Source: Archangium violaceum Cb vi76 (GTDB taxonomy: Bacteria > Myxococcota > Myxococcia > Myxococcales > Myxococcaceae). From it: DNA of 50,647 nucleotides. Below the pieces are notes generated by a model. The model did not search any database and had not been told where the DNA came from. It was given only the letters and a program-made list of their open reading frames with translations. The stretch spans positions 1 through 50,647 of the forward strand of contig NZ_JPMI01000123.1 of NCBI RefSeq assembly GCF_000733295.1. The letters run 5' to 3'. The translations under genes were made by a program, and so were the position numbers. Of the stretch, positions 23,384 through 32,190 are shown in pieces (within the stretch, counting starts at the first letter, position 1; each line of letters starts with the position of its first letter).

Positions 23384-24804
23384 TCGCCACGCCCTCCCGC
23401 CCGCCGCTCGTCCGCTTCGTCGCGCTCGTGGAGCAGCGCCTGGGCCTCCACTATGAGGAGGGCCAGTGGGGCGAGCTGGTGACGCTGCTCGCCGAGCGCT
23501 CGGCCTCGTGTGGTGTGGATCGTTACCTGGAGCAGCTGGCCTCCCAGTCCTCGCAGGCGGAGTGGAAGGCGCTGGCCGAGCGGCTCACCGTGGGGGAGAC
23601 GTACTTCCTGCGCCATCCCACCCAGCTGGAGACGCTGGTGGACCAGGTGCTGCCCACCTTCCTGCGCCAGACGTCCACCGTCCGTGTCCTGTGCGCTGGC
23701 TGTTCCACGGGGGAGGAGCCCTACTCCGTGGCCCTGCTCGCCCGCGAGCGCGGCCGCGTGGACTCCTCCCGGCTGCGGATTCTCGGCATCGACGTCAACC
23801 CTCGCTCCATCGCCCACGCCCGCCGCGCCTGTTATTCCCCCTGGTCGCTGCGCGCCGTGCCGAGCGCCATGCGCCAGCAGTGGTTCCAGCGCACCCCCGA
23901 GGGGTTCGCCCTCCAGCCCCAGGTGCGGGACCAGGTCATCTTCGAGGAGCGCAACCTCCTGGAGGAGGCCTCCGCCTTCTGGGCCCCGGGCTCCTTCCAC
24001 GCCATCCTCTGCCGCAACGTCGTCCTCTACTTCCCCCAGGACGTCATCCGTAAAATCGTCGCCCGCATGGCCCAGGCCCTGGTTCCCGGTGGCTACCTCT
24101 TCATGGGGCCCAGCGAGACGCTGCGTGGCATCTCCGAGGACTTCGAGCTGCTGCGCGGCGGTGACGCCTTCTATTACCGCTTGAAGCCTCCCGCGCCGCC
24201 CACCGTCTCCGTCCCCCAGGCCGCGCCCGTGGCCACCGCCACGCCCACGGCCACGGTGGCCCAGCGGGTGGCCACGCCGGCACCCATGCCGCCGCCGCCG
24301 CCAGCGCCGGACGGACTGGAGGGCGTGCTGCAGCTGCTCGAGGCGGAGCGCTACACCGAGGCCTGGGCGCTGCTGGAGTCGGTGCCCGGGAACTCGAGCC
24401 CCAAGGCGCAGCTGCTGCGCGCGGTGCTGCACCTGCACGCGGGACGCCTGTCCCAGGCCGAGCAGCTGGGCCGGCAGCTCGTCACGGCGAGCGCCACCGA
24501 GGCCCCGGCGTACTACCTGTTGGGGCTGTGCCTGGAGCAGAGCGGGGACGAGGCCGGTGCCCGCGGCCGGTACGCCGCGTCCGTGCGCGCGGAGCCCACC
24601 TTCGCGCTGGCCCACCTGCGCGCGGGCTCGCTGGCGCGCCGGGCCGGTGACATGGTGGAGGCCCGCGTGGCCCTGCGCATGGCCGTGTCGTTGCTGCCGC
24701 AGGAGAAGCCCCTGCACCTGTCGCTCTTCGGCGGAGGCTTTGGCCGCCATGGATTGATGCAAGTGGGCCTGCAGGAGCTGCAGGCCTGTACGGAGGTCCC
24801 ATGA
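23380..24804 (+). CDS. cheR: CheR chemoreceptor methyltransferase with C-terminal TPR region
   Basis: 474 aa, starting GTG 23380 inside the CheW stop. The N-terminal helical domain has LTVGETYFLRHPTQLETL. The SAM-binding domain has VLCAGCSTGEEPYSVALL, ILGIDVNPRSIAHAR, FHAILCRNVVLYF and LVPGGYLFMGPSETL. An Ala/Pro linker (residues about 265-305) joins it to a TPR region (from about residue 310: LEGVLQLLEAERYTEAWALL, ALAHLRAGSLARRAGD). It methylates glutamates on the MCP; TPR-fused CheR proteins are common in alternative-function systems. Confidence 0.9.
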   Translation: MIATPSRPPLVRFVALVEQRLGLHYEEGQWGELVTLLAERSASCGVDRYLEQLASQSSQAEWKALAERLTVGETYFLRHPTQLETLVDQVLPTFLRQTSTVRVLCAGCSTGEEPYSVALLARERGRVDSSRLRILGIDVNPRSIAHARRACYSPWSLRAVPSAMRQQWFQRTPEGFALQPQVRDQVIFEERNLLEEASAFWAPGSFHAILCRNVVLYFPQDVIRKIVARMAQALVPGGYLFMGPSETLRGISEDFELLRGGDAFYYRLKPPAPPTVSVPQAAPVATATPTATVAQRVATPAPMPPPPPAPDGLEGVLQLLEAERYTEAWALLESVPGNSSPKAQLLRAVLHLHAGRLSQAEQLGRQLVTASATEAPAYYLLGLCLEQSGDEAGARGRYAASVRAEPTFALAHLRAGSLARRAGDMVEARVALRMAVSLLPQEKPLHLSLFGGGFGRHGLMQVGLQELQACTEVP

Positions 24805-25340
24805 GTCTGCCTCGCTCCCGGACGGCACTGCGGTTGGACGAGCTGCGTGAGGGCTTCGATGCCTCCTTCTCCCGTCCTCCTCCTCCCCGGCAGGAGCCCG
24901 GCGAGGCGCTGCTGCGGCTGCGCGTGGGAGGTGCCCCCCTGGCCGTGAAGCTGGGCCACCTCTCCGGCCTCCACCTCATGCCCCGGCTGGTACGTCTGCC
25001 GGGTGCTCCGGCCTCCCTGTTGGGGGTGGCGGGGCTCCGGGGGCAGCTCATCGCCGTGCATGACCTGACGGCGCTGTTGGGCCTGCAGTCCGGGGAGCCA
25101 CCCCGCTGGTTGTTGCTGGCCGGTGGGAGCCGGCGCGTGGGGCTGGCCGCGGCCGGCTTCGAGGGGCAGATGCGTGCCACCCCGGAGCAGCTGCGCTCGG
25201 GTGGTGGCGCCTCCGCCGCCCATCCCCTGCTCAACAGCAACGTCCTCCTGCCGGACGCCCCGCCGCTGCCCGTGCTCGACGTGGACTCGCTCGTGAGAAA
25301 GTTGCTGGAGGACGCCTCCGGTCCTCAGCAGGGACGATGA
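24801..25340 (+). CDS. second CheW-like protein, divergent
   Basis: 179 aa; overlaps the CheR stop (ATGA at 24801). The CheW-like core is recognisable: ALLRLRVGGAPLAVKLGHLSGL, LLGVAGLRGQLIAVHDLTALLGL, GLAAAGFEGQM. The N-terminal 35 residues (RTALRLDELREGFDASFSRP) are extra and may dock to a partner. Two CheW-type adaptors in one operon are frequent in myxobacterial che clusters; this one is more diverged and may bind a different receptor or CheA site. Confidence 0.8.
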   Translation: MSLPRSRTALRLDELREGFDASFSRPPPPRQEPGEALLRLRVGGAPLAVKLGHLSGLHLMPRLVRLPGAPASLLGVAGLRGQLIAVHDLTALLGLQSGEPPRWLLLAGGSRRVGLAAAGFEGQMRATPEQLRSGGGASAAHPLLNSNVLLPDAPPLPVLDVDSLVRKLLEDASGPQQGR

Positions 25341-26818
25341 TGAAGATGGTCTCCAATTTGACGTTGCGCCTGCAGTTCACCGCCGCCGTCGTCATGGTGT
25401 CGGTGCTCATCTGCCTCTTCGTCGTCCAGGCCATCCGGAGCACCCGGCAGTTCACGGGAACCGCCGTCGCCGTGGAGCACTCCCACGAGGTCATCAATGG
25501 ACTGGAGCGCGTCCTCTCCAGCGCCAGGGCCGCGGAGACGGGGCAGCGCGGCTACGTGCTCACCGGTGACGAGTCCTACCTGGAGCCCTACCGCGAGGCG
25601 CAGGACAGCATCGACGCGGAGCTCGCGCGCGTGCGTGGCCTGCTCGCCGACAACCCCGTGCAGCTCCGGCAGCTGGATGCCGTGAAGTTCCTCCTCACGC
25701 AGAAGCTGGCCAGCATGCGCAACAGCGTCGAGCTGCGCCGCGCCCGGGGCTTCGAGGCCGCCCTGGCCGTCATCACCACCGGGGAGGGCAAGGCGCTGAT
25801 GGACGACCTCCGCCGCGTGGTGGCGGAGATGCGCGAGCACGAGCTGCGGCTGCTCCAGCAGCGGGATGAGCTGCTGAAGCGGGACTCGGCGTCGTTCGAG
25901 AAGCTGTTCATGTGGGGCGGCGGCGTCGCCATCCTCCTGGTGATGGTGGCGGCCACCGTGGTGGGCCTCAGCCTGCAGAAGAAGATCGGCTCGGCCATCG
26001 AGCTGGTGCAGGGCTCCTCGGCCGAGCTCCAGTCGGCGGCCTCGCAGCAGGCCACGGGGGCTCGGGAGCAGGCCTCATCCACCACGGAAATTTCCACCAC
26101 CGTCAAGGAGCTGCTGGCCACCTCGCGGCAGATCGCCAGCAGCGCCCAGCAGGTGGCCCGCGTGGCGGACGAGACGGCCGGTGCCGCGCGCAACGGAAAC
26201 GACACGGTGTTGCATGCCCAGGAGGCCATCGACACGGTGCGCCGCCAGGTGGACGCCATCGTCAATCACATGCTGGAGCTGGGCAAGCGCTCGCAGGAGA
26301 TTGGCGGTATCGTGGACATCATCAACGACCTGGCCGAGCAGACGAACATCCTCGCCATCAACGCCACCATCGAGAGCGCCGGGGCGGGCGAGCACGGCAA
26401 GCGGTTCGCCGTGGTGGCCGATGAAATCCGCAAGCTGGCGGACCGGGTGGGGGGCGCCACCAAGGACATCCGCGTGCTCATCGATGAAATCCGCGCCGCC
26501 TCCAACACCACCATCATGGCCACCGAGGACGGCTCCAAGGCGGTGCAGAGCAGCACGAAGCAGTTCACCGACGTGGCTGGCAGCTTCCGGCGCATCACCG
26601 AGCTGGTGCGCGCCAACCTGGACGTGGCGCGGGAAATCGAGCTGAGCACCCAGCAGCAGACGACGGCGGTGGAGCAGGTGAACACCGCCATCCTCGAGGT
26701 GGCGCAGACGGCGCGTCAGGCCGAGTCCAGCTCCGCGCAGACGCTTCAGACGGCCACCCGGCTCATCCAGCTTTCCAAGCAGCTCCATGCCATCATCGAC
26801 GCGCGCGCCTCCGCATGA
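25337..26818 (+). CDS. methyl-accepting chemotaxis protein with CHASE3 sensor and no HAMP
   Basis: 493 aa; overlaps the previous stop. TM1 about residues 14-33, a periplasmic helical CHASE3 domain (SSARAAETGQRGYVLTGDES is its hallmark) and TM2 about 190-213. No HAMP domain is visible between TM2 and the coiled coil; QKKIGSAIELV leads directly into it. The hairpin tip is at residues about 327-371 (DIINDLAEQTNILAINATIE, then RFAVVADEIRKLADR). Tip residues are slightly divergent (TIESAGAGEHGK rather than AIEAARAGEQG), which suggests a dedicated partner set. It senses a periplasmic signal for CheA. Confidence 0.9.
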   Translation: MMKMVSNLTLRLQFTAAVVMVSVLICLFVVQAIRSTRQFTGTAVAVEHSHEVINGLERVLSSARAAETGQRGYVLTGDESYLEPYREAQDSIDAELARVRGLLADNPVQLRQLDAVKFLLTQKLASMRNSVELRRARGFEAALAVITTGEGKALMDDLRRVVAEMREHELRLLQQRDELLKRDSASFEKLFMWGGGVAILLVMVAATVVGLSLQKKIGSAIELVQGSSAELQSAASQQATGAREQASSTTEISTTVKELLATSRQIASSAQQVARVADETAGAARNGNDTVLHAQEAIDTVRRQVDAIVNHMLELGKRSQEIGGIVDIINDLAEQTNILAINATIESAGAGEHGKRFAVVADEIRKLADRVGGATKDIRVLIDEIRAASNTTIMATEDGSKAVQSSTKQFTDVAGSFRRITELVRANLDVAREIELSTQQQTTAVEQVNTAILEVAQTARQAESSSAQTLQTATRLIQLSKQLHAIIDARASA

Positions 26819-28941
26819 GCCTGGACAACGACCCCTACCGCTATTTCCGTATCGAGGCCCGGGAGCTCATCGAGCAGCTCACGCAGGGCCTGTTCACCCT
26901 GGCCGACGGTGAGGGCGGTGCCCAGATCCTGCCGGAGCTCTTCCGCTATGCGCACACCCTGAAGGGGGCGGCGCGGGTGGTGGGGCAGGTGCCGCTGGCG
27001 GAGATGGCGCACGCGGTGGAGGACGCGCTGTCGCCCTACCGCAACAGCGGCCAGGCCCTGCCCGTGGACAGCGTGCACGAGTTCCTGCGCCTGGTGGGGC
27101 AGATGGCCGAGGCCCTGGACGCGCTCGATGCGCCGCCGCCGGCGCCCGCCGCCGAGACGGTTTCGTCCGAGGCGGCGGTGGCGGCCGTGGCCGCGGCGGT
27201 GGCGGCTCCCGAGGCCCCCACGTCCGAGGTGGTGCGTGTGGAGCTGGCGCGGCTGGACACGCTGCTGGAGGGCTTGTCCGAGGCCGTGGTGCAGCTGGGC
27301 GGCCTGCGAGGGGTGGTGGAGGCGCTGGGGCAGGCGCAGCACGGTGCGGACACGCTCCTCGAGCAGCTCACCGCGCCGGTGGCCTCCAATGGCTCACCCG
27401 CGGAGCGCGCCCGGTGGATGTCGCGCGTGCTGGCCGTGACGGAAGGCCTGCGCGCCTCGCTGGTGAAGGCGGGACGGCAGCTGGGCGGTGGACTGGGGCA
27501 GGTGGAGTCGGAGCTGGGCCGGCTGCGGGACGGGGCCAACACCCTGCGGCTCGTTCCGACACAGACGCTCTTTGGCCCCCTGGAGCTGGCCGCCCGCGAC
27601 GCGGCCGCCTCGCTGGGCCGCCAGGTGGAGTTTCGCGCCGAGGGCGGGGACATCCAGATTGACGGGCACGTGCTGGCGGCGGTGCGCCAGTCACTGGTGC
27701 ACGTGGTGCGCAACGCGGTGGACCACGGGCTGGAGACGCCCGACGAGCGGCGGGCGGTGGGCAAGTCCCCCACGGGCCTCTTCTCGCTGAAGGTGCAGCG
27801 GCGCGGTGGGCGCGTCTTCTTCGTGTGCGAGGACGACGGGCGTGGCGTGGACCTGGGGCGGGTGCGCCAGGTGGCGCTGGAGCGGGGCGTGGTCACCCCC
27901 GCCGAGGTGGATGCCCTGGACGAGCAGGGGCTGCTGGAGTTGCTCTTCCAGTCCGGTTTCAGCACGGCGCGCACGGTCACCGAGGTGTCCGGCCGCGGCG
28001 TGGGGTTGGACGTGGTGCGCGAGATGGTGCGCCGCTTCAAGGGCGATGTGCACATCACCTCCCGGCCGGGGCTGGGCACCTCCATCACGCTCGAGGTGCC
28101 CCTCACGCTGGCCTCGCTGGAGGTGCTGGGGGTGGAGGCGGGTGGACAGCGCATGCTCGTCCCCCTGGAGTCGCTCAGCGGCGCCCTCCACCTGCCCGCC
28201 GAGGCCGTCACCTGGACGGGGTCGCGTGCCTCCATCTCCTTCGGGGGAGAGGTGCTGCCCTTCCTTCCGCTGCTGGATGCGATGGGGAACACGGGCGCTC
28301 AGCGGCCCCGCGCCTGGTCCGTGCTGGTGCTCAACGCGGGCTCCGCCGGCCGGGCCGCGGTGGGCGTGGAGCGGCTGCTGGGCATCTCCCGCCGGGTGAG
28401 CCGTCCGCTGCCCTCCAGCGTGCCCCCCCTGCCGCTGGTGGCCGGGGCGAGCTTCGACGAGCAGGGGGTGCCCCTGCTGCTGCTGGACGCGGCGGGCCTG
28501 GTACGCCTGGTGCACTCGGGCTCCTCGGGTGGCGTCCCCAAGGCTCGCATCACGCAGAAGCACCTCATCCTCGTGGTGGACGACTCCGTCACCACCCGCA
28601 TGCTGGAGAAGAGCATCCTCGAGGCCGCCGGCTACCAGGTGGAGCTGGCCGCCTCCGGTGAGGAGGGCCTGGAGAAGATTCAGCGCGGCGGCCATGCCCT
28701 GCTCATCGTCGACGTGGAGATGCCGGGCATGACGGGGTTGGATGTCACCCGGCGCATCCGCTCCATTCCCTCCCTGCAGGGGCTGCCCATCCTCATGGTG
28801 TCCTCGCTGGCCACGGACGAGGACAAGCGGCGCGGCCGTGACGCGGGGGTGTCCGCCTACATCGTCAAGGGCGAGTTCCAGCAGCACAGCTACCTGGACA
28901 CGGTGGCCCGGTTGATTGCCTCCGGACGGAGGCCCGCATGA
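26815..28941 (+). CDS. cheA: CheA-type histidine kinase with C-terminal receiver domain
   Basis: 708 aa; overlaps the MCP stop. HPt with H47 in AHTLKGAARV, an Ala/Pro linker in place of a clear P2 domain (about 105-137), a dimerisation region, and a HATPase with N box LVHVVRNAVDHGLE (about 293-306), EDDGRGVDL, GRGVGLDVV and GLGTSITL. A CheW-like regulatory domain follows, then a receiver domain (about 583-708: LVVDDSVTTRML, phospho-acceptor D633 in LLIVDVEMPG). The lack of a separate CheY gene means the fused receiver (FrzE-like layout) and the terminal REC-REC protein probably carry the output. Confidence 0.92.
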   Translation: MSLDNDPYRYFRIEARELIEQLTQGLFTLADGEGGAQILPELFRYAHTLKGAARVVGQVPLAEMAHAVEDALSPYRNSGQALPVDSVHEFLRLVGQMAEALDALDAPPPAPAAETVSSEAAVAAVAAAVAAPEAPTSEVVRVELARLDTLLEGLSEAVVQLGGLRGVVEALGQAQHGADTLLEQLTAPVASNGSPAERARWMSRVLAVTEGLRASLVKAGRQLGGGLGQVESELGRLRDGANTLRLVPTQTLFGPLELAARDAAASLGRQVEFRAEGGDIQIDGHVLAAVRQSLVHVVRNAVDHGLETPDERRAVGKSPTGLFSLKVQRRGGRVFFVCEDDGRGVDLGRVRQVALERGVVTPAEVDALDEQGLLELLFQSGFSTARTVTEVSGRGVGLDVVREMVRRFKGDVHITSRPGLGTSITLEVPLTLASLEVLGVEAGGQRMLVPLESLSGALHLPAEAVTWTGSRASISFGGEVLPFLPLLDAMGNTGAQRPRAWSVLVLNAGSAGRAAVGVERLLGISRRVSRPLPSSVPPLPLVAGASFDEQGVPLLLLDAAGLVRLVHSGSSGGVPKARITQKHLILVVDDSVTTRMLEKSILEAAGYQVELAASGEEGLEKIQRGGHALLIVDVEMPGMTGLDVTRRIRSIPSLQGLPILMVSSLATDEDKRRGRDAGVSAYIVKGEFQQHSYLDTVARLIASGRRPA

Positions 28942-29999
28942 GCCGCCTGCGGGTGCTCGTCGTGGACGACTCGCTCACGGTGCGCCGCCGGCTGGCGGAT
29001 GGCTTCGCGCTCGACACCTCGTGCGAGGTGGTGGGCGAGGCGGCCGACGGCCAGCAGGCCTTCGAGCAGTGCCAGCGCCTGCGCCCGGACGTGGTGACGA
29101 TGGACCTGGTGATGCCCAGGGTGGACGGGCTGCGGGCCACCGAGCTCATCATGGCCCATTGTCCCACCCCCATCGTCGTGCTCTCGGCGGCCGAGAATCG
29201 CACCGAGGGCCTGCGCACCATGGATGCGCTGGCGGCGGGGGCGGTGGACGCGGTGGACAAACCCTCGGGCCTGCTGGACTCCAAGTGGATGCAGATGCTG
29301 TTGTCGCGGGTGCGGGTGGCCTCGCGCGTGCGCGTCATCACCCATGTGCGGGCCCGGTTGCGCCAGGAGACGCCTCATGCGCCGCCCCGGGTGTTGGCGC
29401 CCGCCGTGCCGCCGCGCCTGCTGGTGATGGGCGCCTCGACGGGAGGACCGGCGGCCGTGCGCCACATCCTCCGCTCGCTGCCAGCGGGTTTCCCCCTGCC
29501 GGTGCTGCTGGTGCTGCATATTACAGAACACTTCGATACCGCCATGGCCGAGTGGTTGGAGGCGCAGAGCGGGCTGGTGGTGCGCAATGCGGTGGATGGG
29601 GAGGCGCTGCCGATGCCGGGACGGGTGACTGTGCGGATGGCGCCGGGCAACCGGCACCTGGTGGTGCGCGGCGGCCGGCTGCGGCTGGTGGACGGGCCGG
29701 AGCGGCACTCGTGCCGGCCGTCGGTGGACGAGCTTTTCGAGTCCGTGGCCCGGGAGGTGGGGGCGGCCGCCATCGGCTGCCTGCTGACGGGCATGGGACG
29801 GGACGGGGCGGAGGGGTTGGCGGCGCTCAGACGCGCGGGGGCCGCCACGGTGGTGGAGGATGAATCCTCCTGCGTGGTATTCGGGATGCCGCGCGAGGCC
29901 ATTCGGCTGGGGGCCGCTCAGCATGTGACGGAGCTGACGGAGATTCCCCCCCTGCTGACGGCACTCGCCCGAGCAGGAGCCAGGGAAGGAACGGCATGA
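28938..29999 (+). CDS. cheB: CheB protein-glutamate methylesterase
   Basis: 353 aa; overlaps the CheA stop. Receiver domain with D56 in VVTMDLVMPRVDG and the Lys of VDKPSG. The methylesterase domain has a catalytic triad: S167 in MGASTGGPAAV, H194 in LHITEHFD and D289 in GMGRDGAEGL. It removes methyl groups from the MCP, opposing CheR. All expected residues are intact. The following gene overlaps by 4 bp. Confidence 0.93.
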   Translation: MSRLRVLVVDDSLTVRRRLADGFALDTSCEVVGEAADGQQAFEQCQRLRPDVVTMDLVMPRVDGLRATELIMAHCPTPIVVLSAAENRTEGLRTMDALAAGAVDAVDKPSGLLDSKWMQMLLSRVRVASRVRVITHVRARLRQETPHAPPRVLAPAVPPRLLVMGASTGGPAAVRHILRSLPAGFPLPVLLVLHITEHFDTAMAEWLEAQSGLVVRNAVDGEALPMPGRVTVRMAPGNRHLVVRGGRLRLVDGPERHSCRPSVDELFESVAREVGAAAIGCLLTGMGRDGAEGLAALRRAGAATVVEDESSCVVFGMPREAIRLGAAQHVTELTEIPPLLTALARAGAREGTA

Positions 30000-31198
30000 A
30001 GGCACGTGTGCTCATCGTGGATGACAGCGCGACGGTCCGAGCGGACATGCGCGGAGTGTTGAGCGCCGCTGGCTTTGGCACCACGTTGTGCGAGAGCCTC
30101 GGAGCCGCCCGCAAGGCGCTGAGCGAGGGTGAATTCGATCTGCTCATCCTGGACATGGTGCTGCCGGATGGCGAGGGCGTGGAGCTGCTGGAGGAGCTGC
30201 GCCGCGTGCCCCGGACGTCGCACCTGCCCGTGTTGATGCTGTCCACCGAGGCCGCGGTGGTGCAGCGGCTCAAGGGCCTGTCTCACGGCGCCAATGACTA
30301 CGTGGGCAAGCCGTATGATCCGGCGTACGTGGTGCGCCGGGCCCATGAGCTGACGCAGGTGCCCGAGCAGGATGGCACGCCCCGGCTGGTGTCGGCGGGC
30401 AGGCGCCGGCGGGTGATGGTGGTGGATGGCCGCATCGACTTCCGCCACCGCGCCTCGGACGCGCTGCGCAAGGACGGCCATGACGTCATCATCGCCGAGT
30501 CCGGTGAGGACGCCATGCGGCTGCTGGAGGCCCAGCCGGTGGACTGCATCCTGCTGGATTTGGAGATGCCGGGGCTGGATGGGCCGGAGTGGGTGCGCGC
30601 CGTGAGGACCCTGCCGGCAACGGCCCAGGTGGCCGTGGTGGGACTGACGGCCGGCTTCGACGCGAAGCTCATCTCCGAGGCGCTGGCGGTGAAGGTGGAT
30701 GCCTTCTGCTCCAAGACGGAAGACATCGAGGTGCTGCGCGCGCAGGTGCGGACCGAGCTGCGGCGCCGGGCGGAGTCCGAGCAGCATGCTCCGCCTCCCA
30801 TGCCGCGGACCCCGTCCGGCTCGTTCCCCGCCCTGCCGCGGACTCCGTCTGGCGCGAATCATCCCGCGATTCCAGCTCCGGCGTCGCACGCGGCTCCGGC
30901 GCCGACCGTCGCTCCCGCGCCGCCCTCCGGGGCGATGCCGGGTGCCCTCTTCGAGGCACTGGTGGCGCGCTGTGGCCTGTCTCCCGTCATCGCCGCCTCC
31001 ACCATGACGCGCGCGTGCCGCAAGGCCGGGGTGGATCCGCAGCTGCTCACCGTCGCGTCGCTGACGCGGGCGTTGCCGACCATCCGGGACATGCTGCACA
31101 TCTTCCTGGATGCCCAGGAGGCGGAGCGGCGCATCCAGTCCATCCAGGCGCTGACCCGGTCGGACGCGGGCGCCCATGCCCGCTCCCGCGGCTCCTGA
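29996..31198 (+). CDS. tandem double receiver protein (REC-REC) with Pro-rich linker and helical tail
   Basis: 400 aa; overlaps the CheB stop. REC1 is complete (IVDDS, D53 in LLILDMVLPDG, LMLSTEA, GKPYD). REC2 keeps D188 (CILLDLEMPGLDG) and the Lys in CSKTED but has VVDGR where VVDDx is expected, so its magnesium site is impaired. A Pro-rich linker follows, with two PRTPSG repeats, then a helical domain (residues about 318-390, FEALVARCGLSPVIAASTMT). There is no DNA-binding motif. It is probably the output of the operon, acting through protein contacts. Confidence 0.85.
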   Translation: MKARVLIVDDSATVRADMRGVLSAAGFGTTLCESLGAARKALSEGEFDLLILDMVLPDGEGVELLEELRRVPRTSHLPVLMLSTEAAVVQRLKGLSHGANDYVGKPYDPAYVVRRAHELTQVPEQDGTPRLVSAGRRRRVMVVDGRIDFRHRASDALRKDGHDVIIAESGEDAMRLLEAQPVDCILLDLEMPGLDGPEWVRAVRTLPATAQVAVVGLTAGFDAKLISEALAVKVDAFCSKTEDIEVLRAQVRTELRRRAESEQHAPPPMPRTPSGSFPALPRTPSGANHPAIPAPASHAAPAPTVAPAPPSGAMPGALFEALVARCGLSPVIAASTMTRACRKAGVDPQLLTVASLTRALPTIRDMLHIFLDAQEAERRIQSIQALTRSDAGAHARSRGS

Positions 31199-31207
31199 GG
31201 TCCGAAG

Positions 31208-32176
31208 TCACTGCCCGTCCGCGCGCAGCCGGGCGCGGGCGCGGCTCACTCCCACCACGTAGAGCACGGCGAGCGCCGCCAGGCAGGCCAGTCCCAGCCA
31301 GGTGTAGCGCCGGACGAGCTCGGACTCGCTCCAGCCGTGGACGTCCACCAGCTTGGAGGGATCGCTCAGCCCCACGCCTTCGATGTGGCCGAAGGGAATC
31401 CGGTCGAAGTCGCTCCGGGCGGCCCACCATTGTGAGAAGGCATCCATGAAGGCCGCCGCGCCGATGGTCAGGTAGCCCCAGTGCAGCCAGCCCTGGCGGA
31501 GCTTGGAGTGCCTGGGCGCGTAGACGGTCGTCATGAGGAGGCTGCCGAGCACGAGGCATCCGGCATCGCCTCCAAACGTGACGAGCATCAGGCCCTTGCC
31601 AGGCGGCAGCACCACGGTGCCCAGGAACTGGAGGACGAGGCACGTGGTGCCCGCGATCACCAGGAGCCGGCTGCGCGTGAGGTACCCGCGGAGGCTCATC
31701 GCCGCGAACAGGGTGGCCAGCAGCAGGAAGAGGACAGTGGAGCGCTCGTCATCCGTGCGGGTGACCCAGGGGCCGGGGAAGGAGGGGAAGCCGCAGAACC
31801 AGGCGGTGACGGCGTGGCCCAGCTCGTGGATCCACATGGAGAGGAAGATGCGCATCAGGAAGCCCCACAGGGGGGACTTCACGAGCAACCACGCCATGAG
31901 CAGGCCAACGGGGAGGGCGAACAGGCGCACCCGCAGCTCGCTCCGTGCTTCCTCCTCCTCGCCATGCCAGAGGAGGCCCGTGGGGGTGAGCGGCACCTGG
32001 GGCTCGGCCGGAGCTGGAGCCGCGGCGGGCTCGGGCTCGGGTGGGGCGGGCCGCGAGGCGAGTTGCGCGGCACGGGCTTCCGCCCTGGCATAGAGGACGC
32101 CGCACCTCGGGCACTCCGGCGCGAGGATGCGAGGCTCACCACAGCGGGGGCAGACCCTGGGCAGCGGGTTCTCCAT
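31208..32176 (-). CDS. zinc-ribbon membrane protein with HELGH (M50-like) motif
   Basis: 322 aa from ATG 32176. N-terminal zinc ribbon with C9, C12, C22 and C25 (CPRCGEP, CPRCGVLY), a Pro/Ala-rich linker, then about six to seven membrane helices. MWIHELGHAVTAWFCGF contains H117-E-L-G-H121, the HExxH motif of M50-type intramembrane metalloproteases. A later FMDAFSQWW could supply the Asp ligand. No PDZ domain. It could be a site-2-like protease or an inactive relative. Its start lies only 14 bp from the divergent gene's ATG. Confidence 0.75.
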   Translation of the reverse strand: MENPLPRVCPRCGEPRILAPECPRCGVLYARAEARAAQLASRPAPPEPEPAAAPAPAEPQVPLTPTGLLWHGEEEEARSELRVRLFALPVGLLMAWLLVKSPLWGFLMRIFLSMWIHELGHAVTAWFCGFPSFPGPWVTRTDDERSTVLFLLLATLFAAMSLRGYLTRSRLLVIAGTTCLVLQFLGTVVLPPGKGLMLVTFGGDAGCLVLGSLLMTTVYAPRHSKLRQGWLHWGYLTIGAAAFMDAFSQWWAARSDFDRIPFGHIEGVGLSDPSKLVDVHGWSESELVRRYTWLGLACLAALAVLYVVGVSRARARLRADGQ

Positions 32177-32190
32177 CGGGTGTAGTGTAC

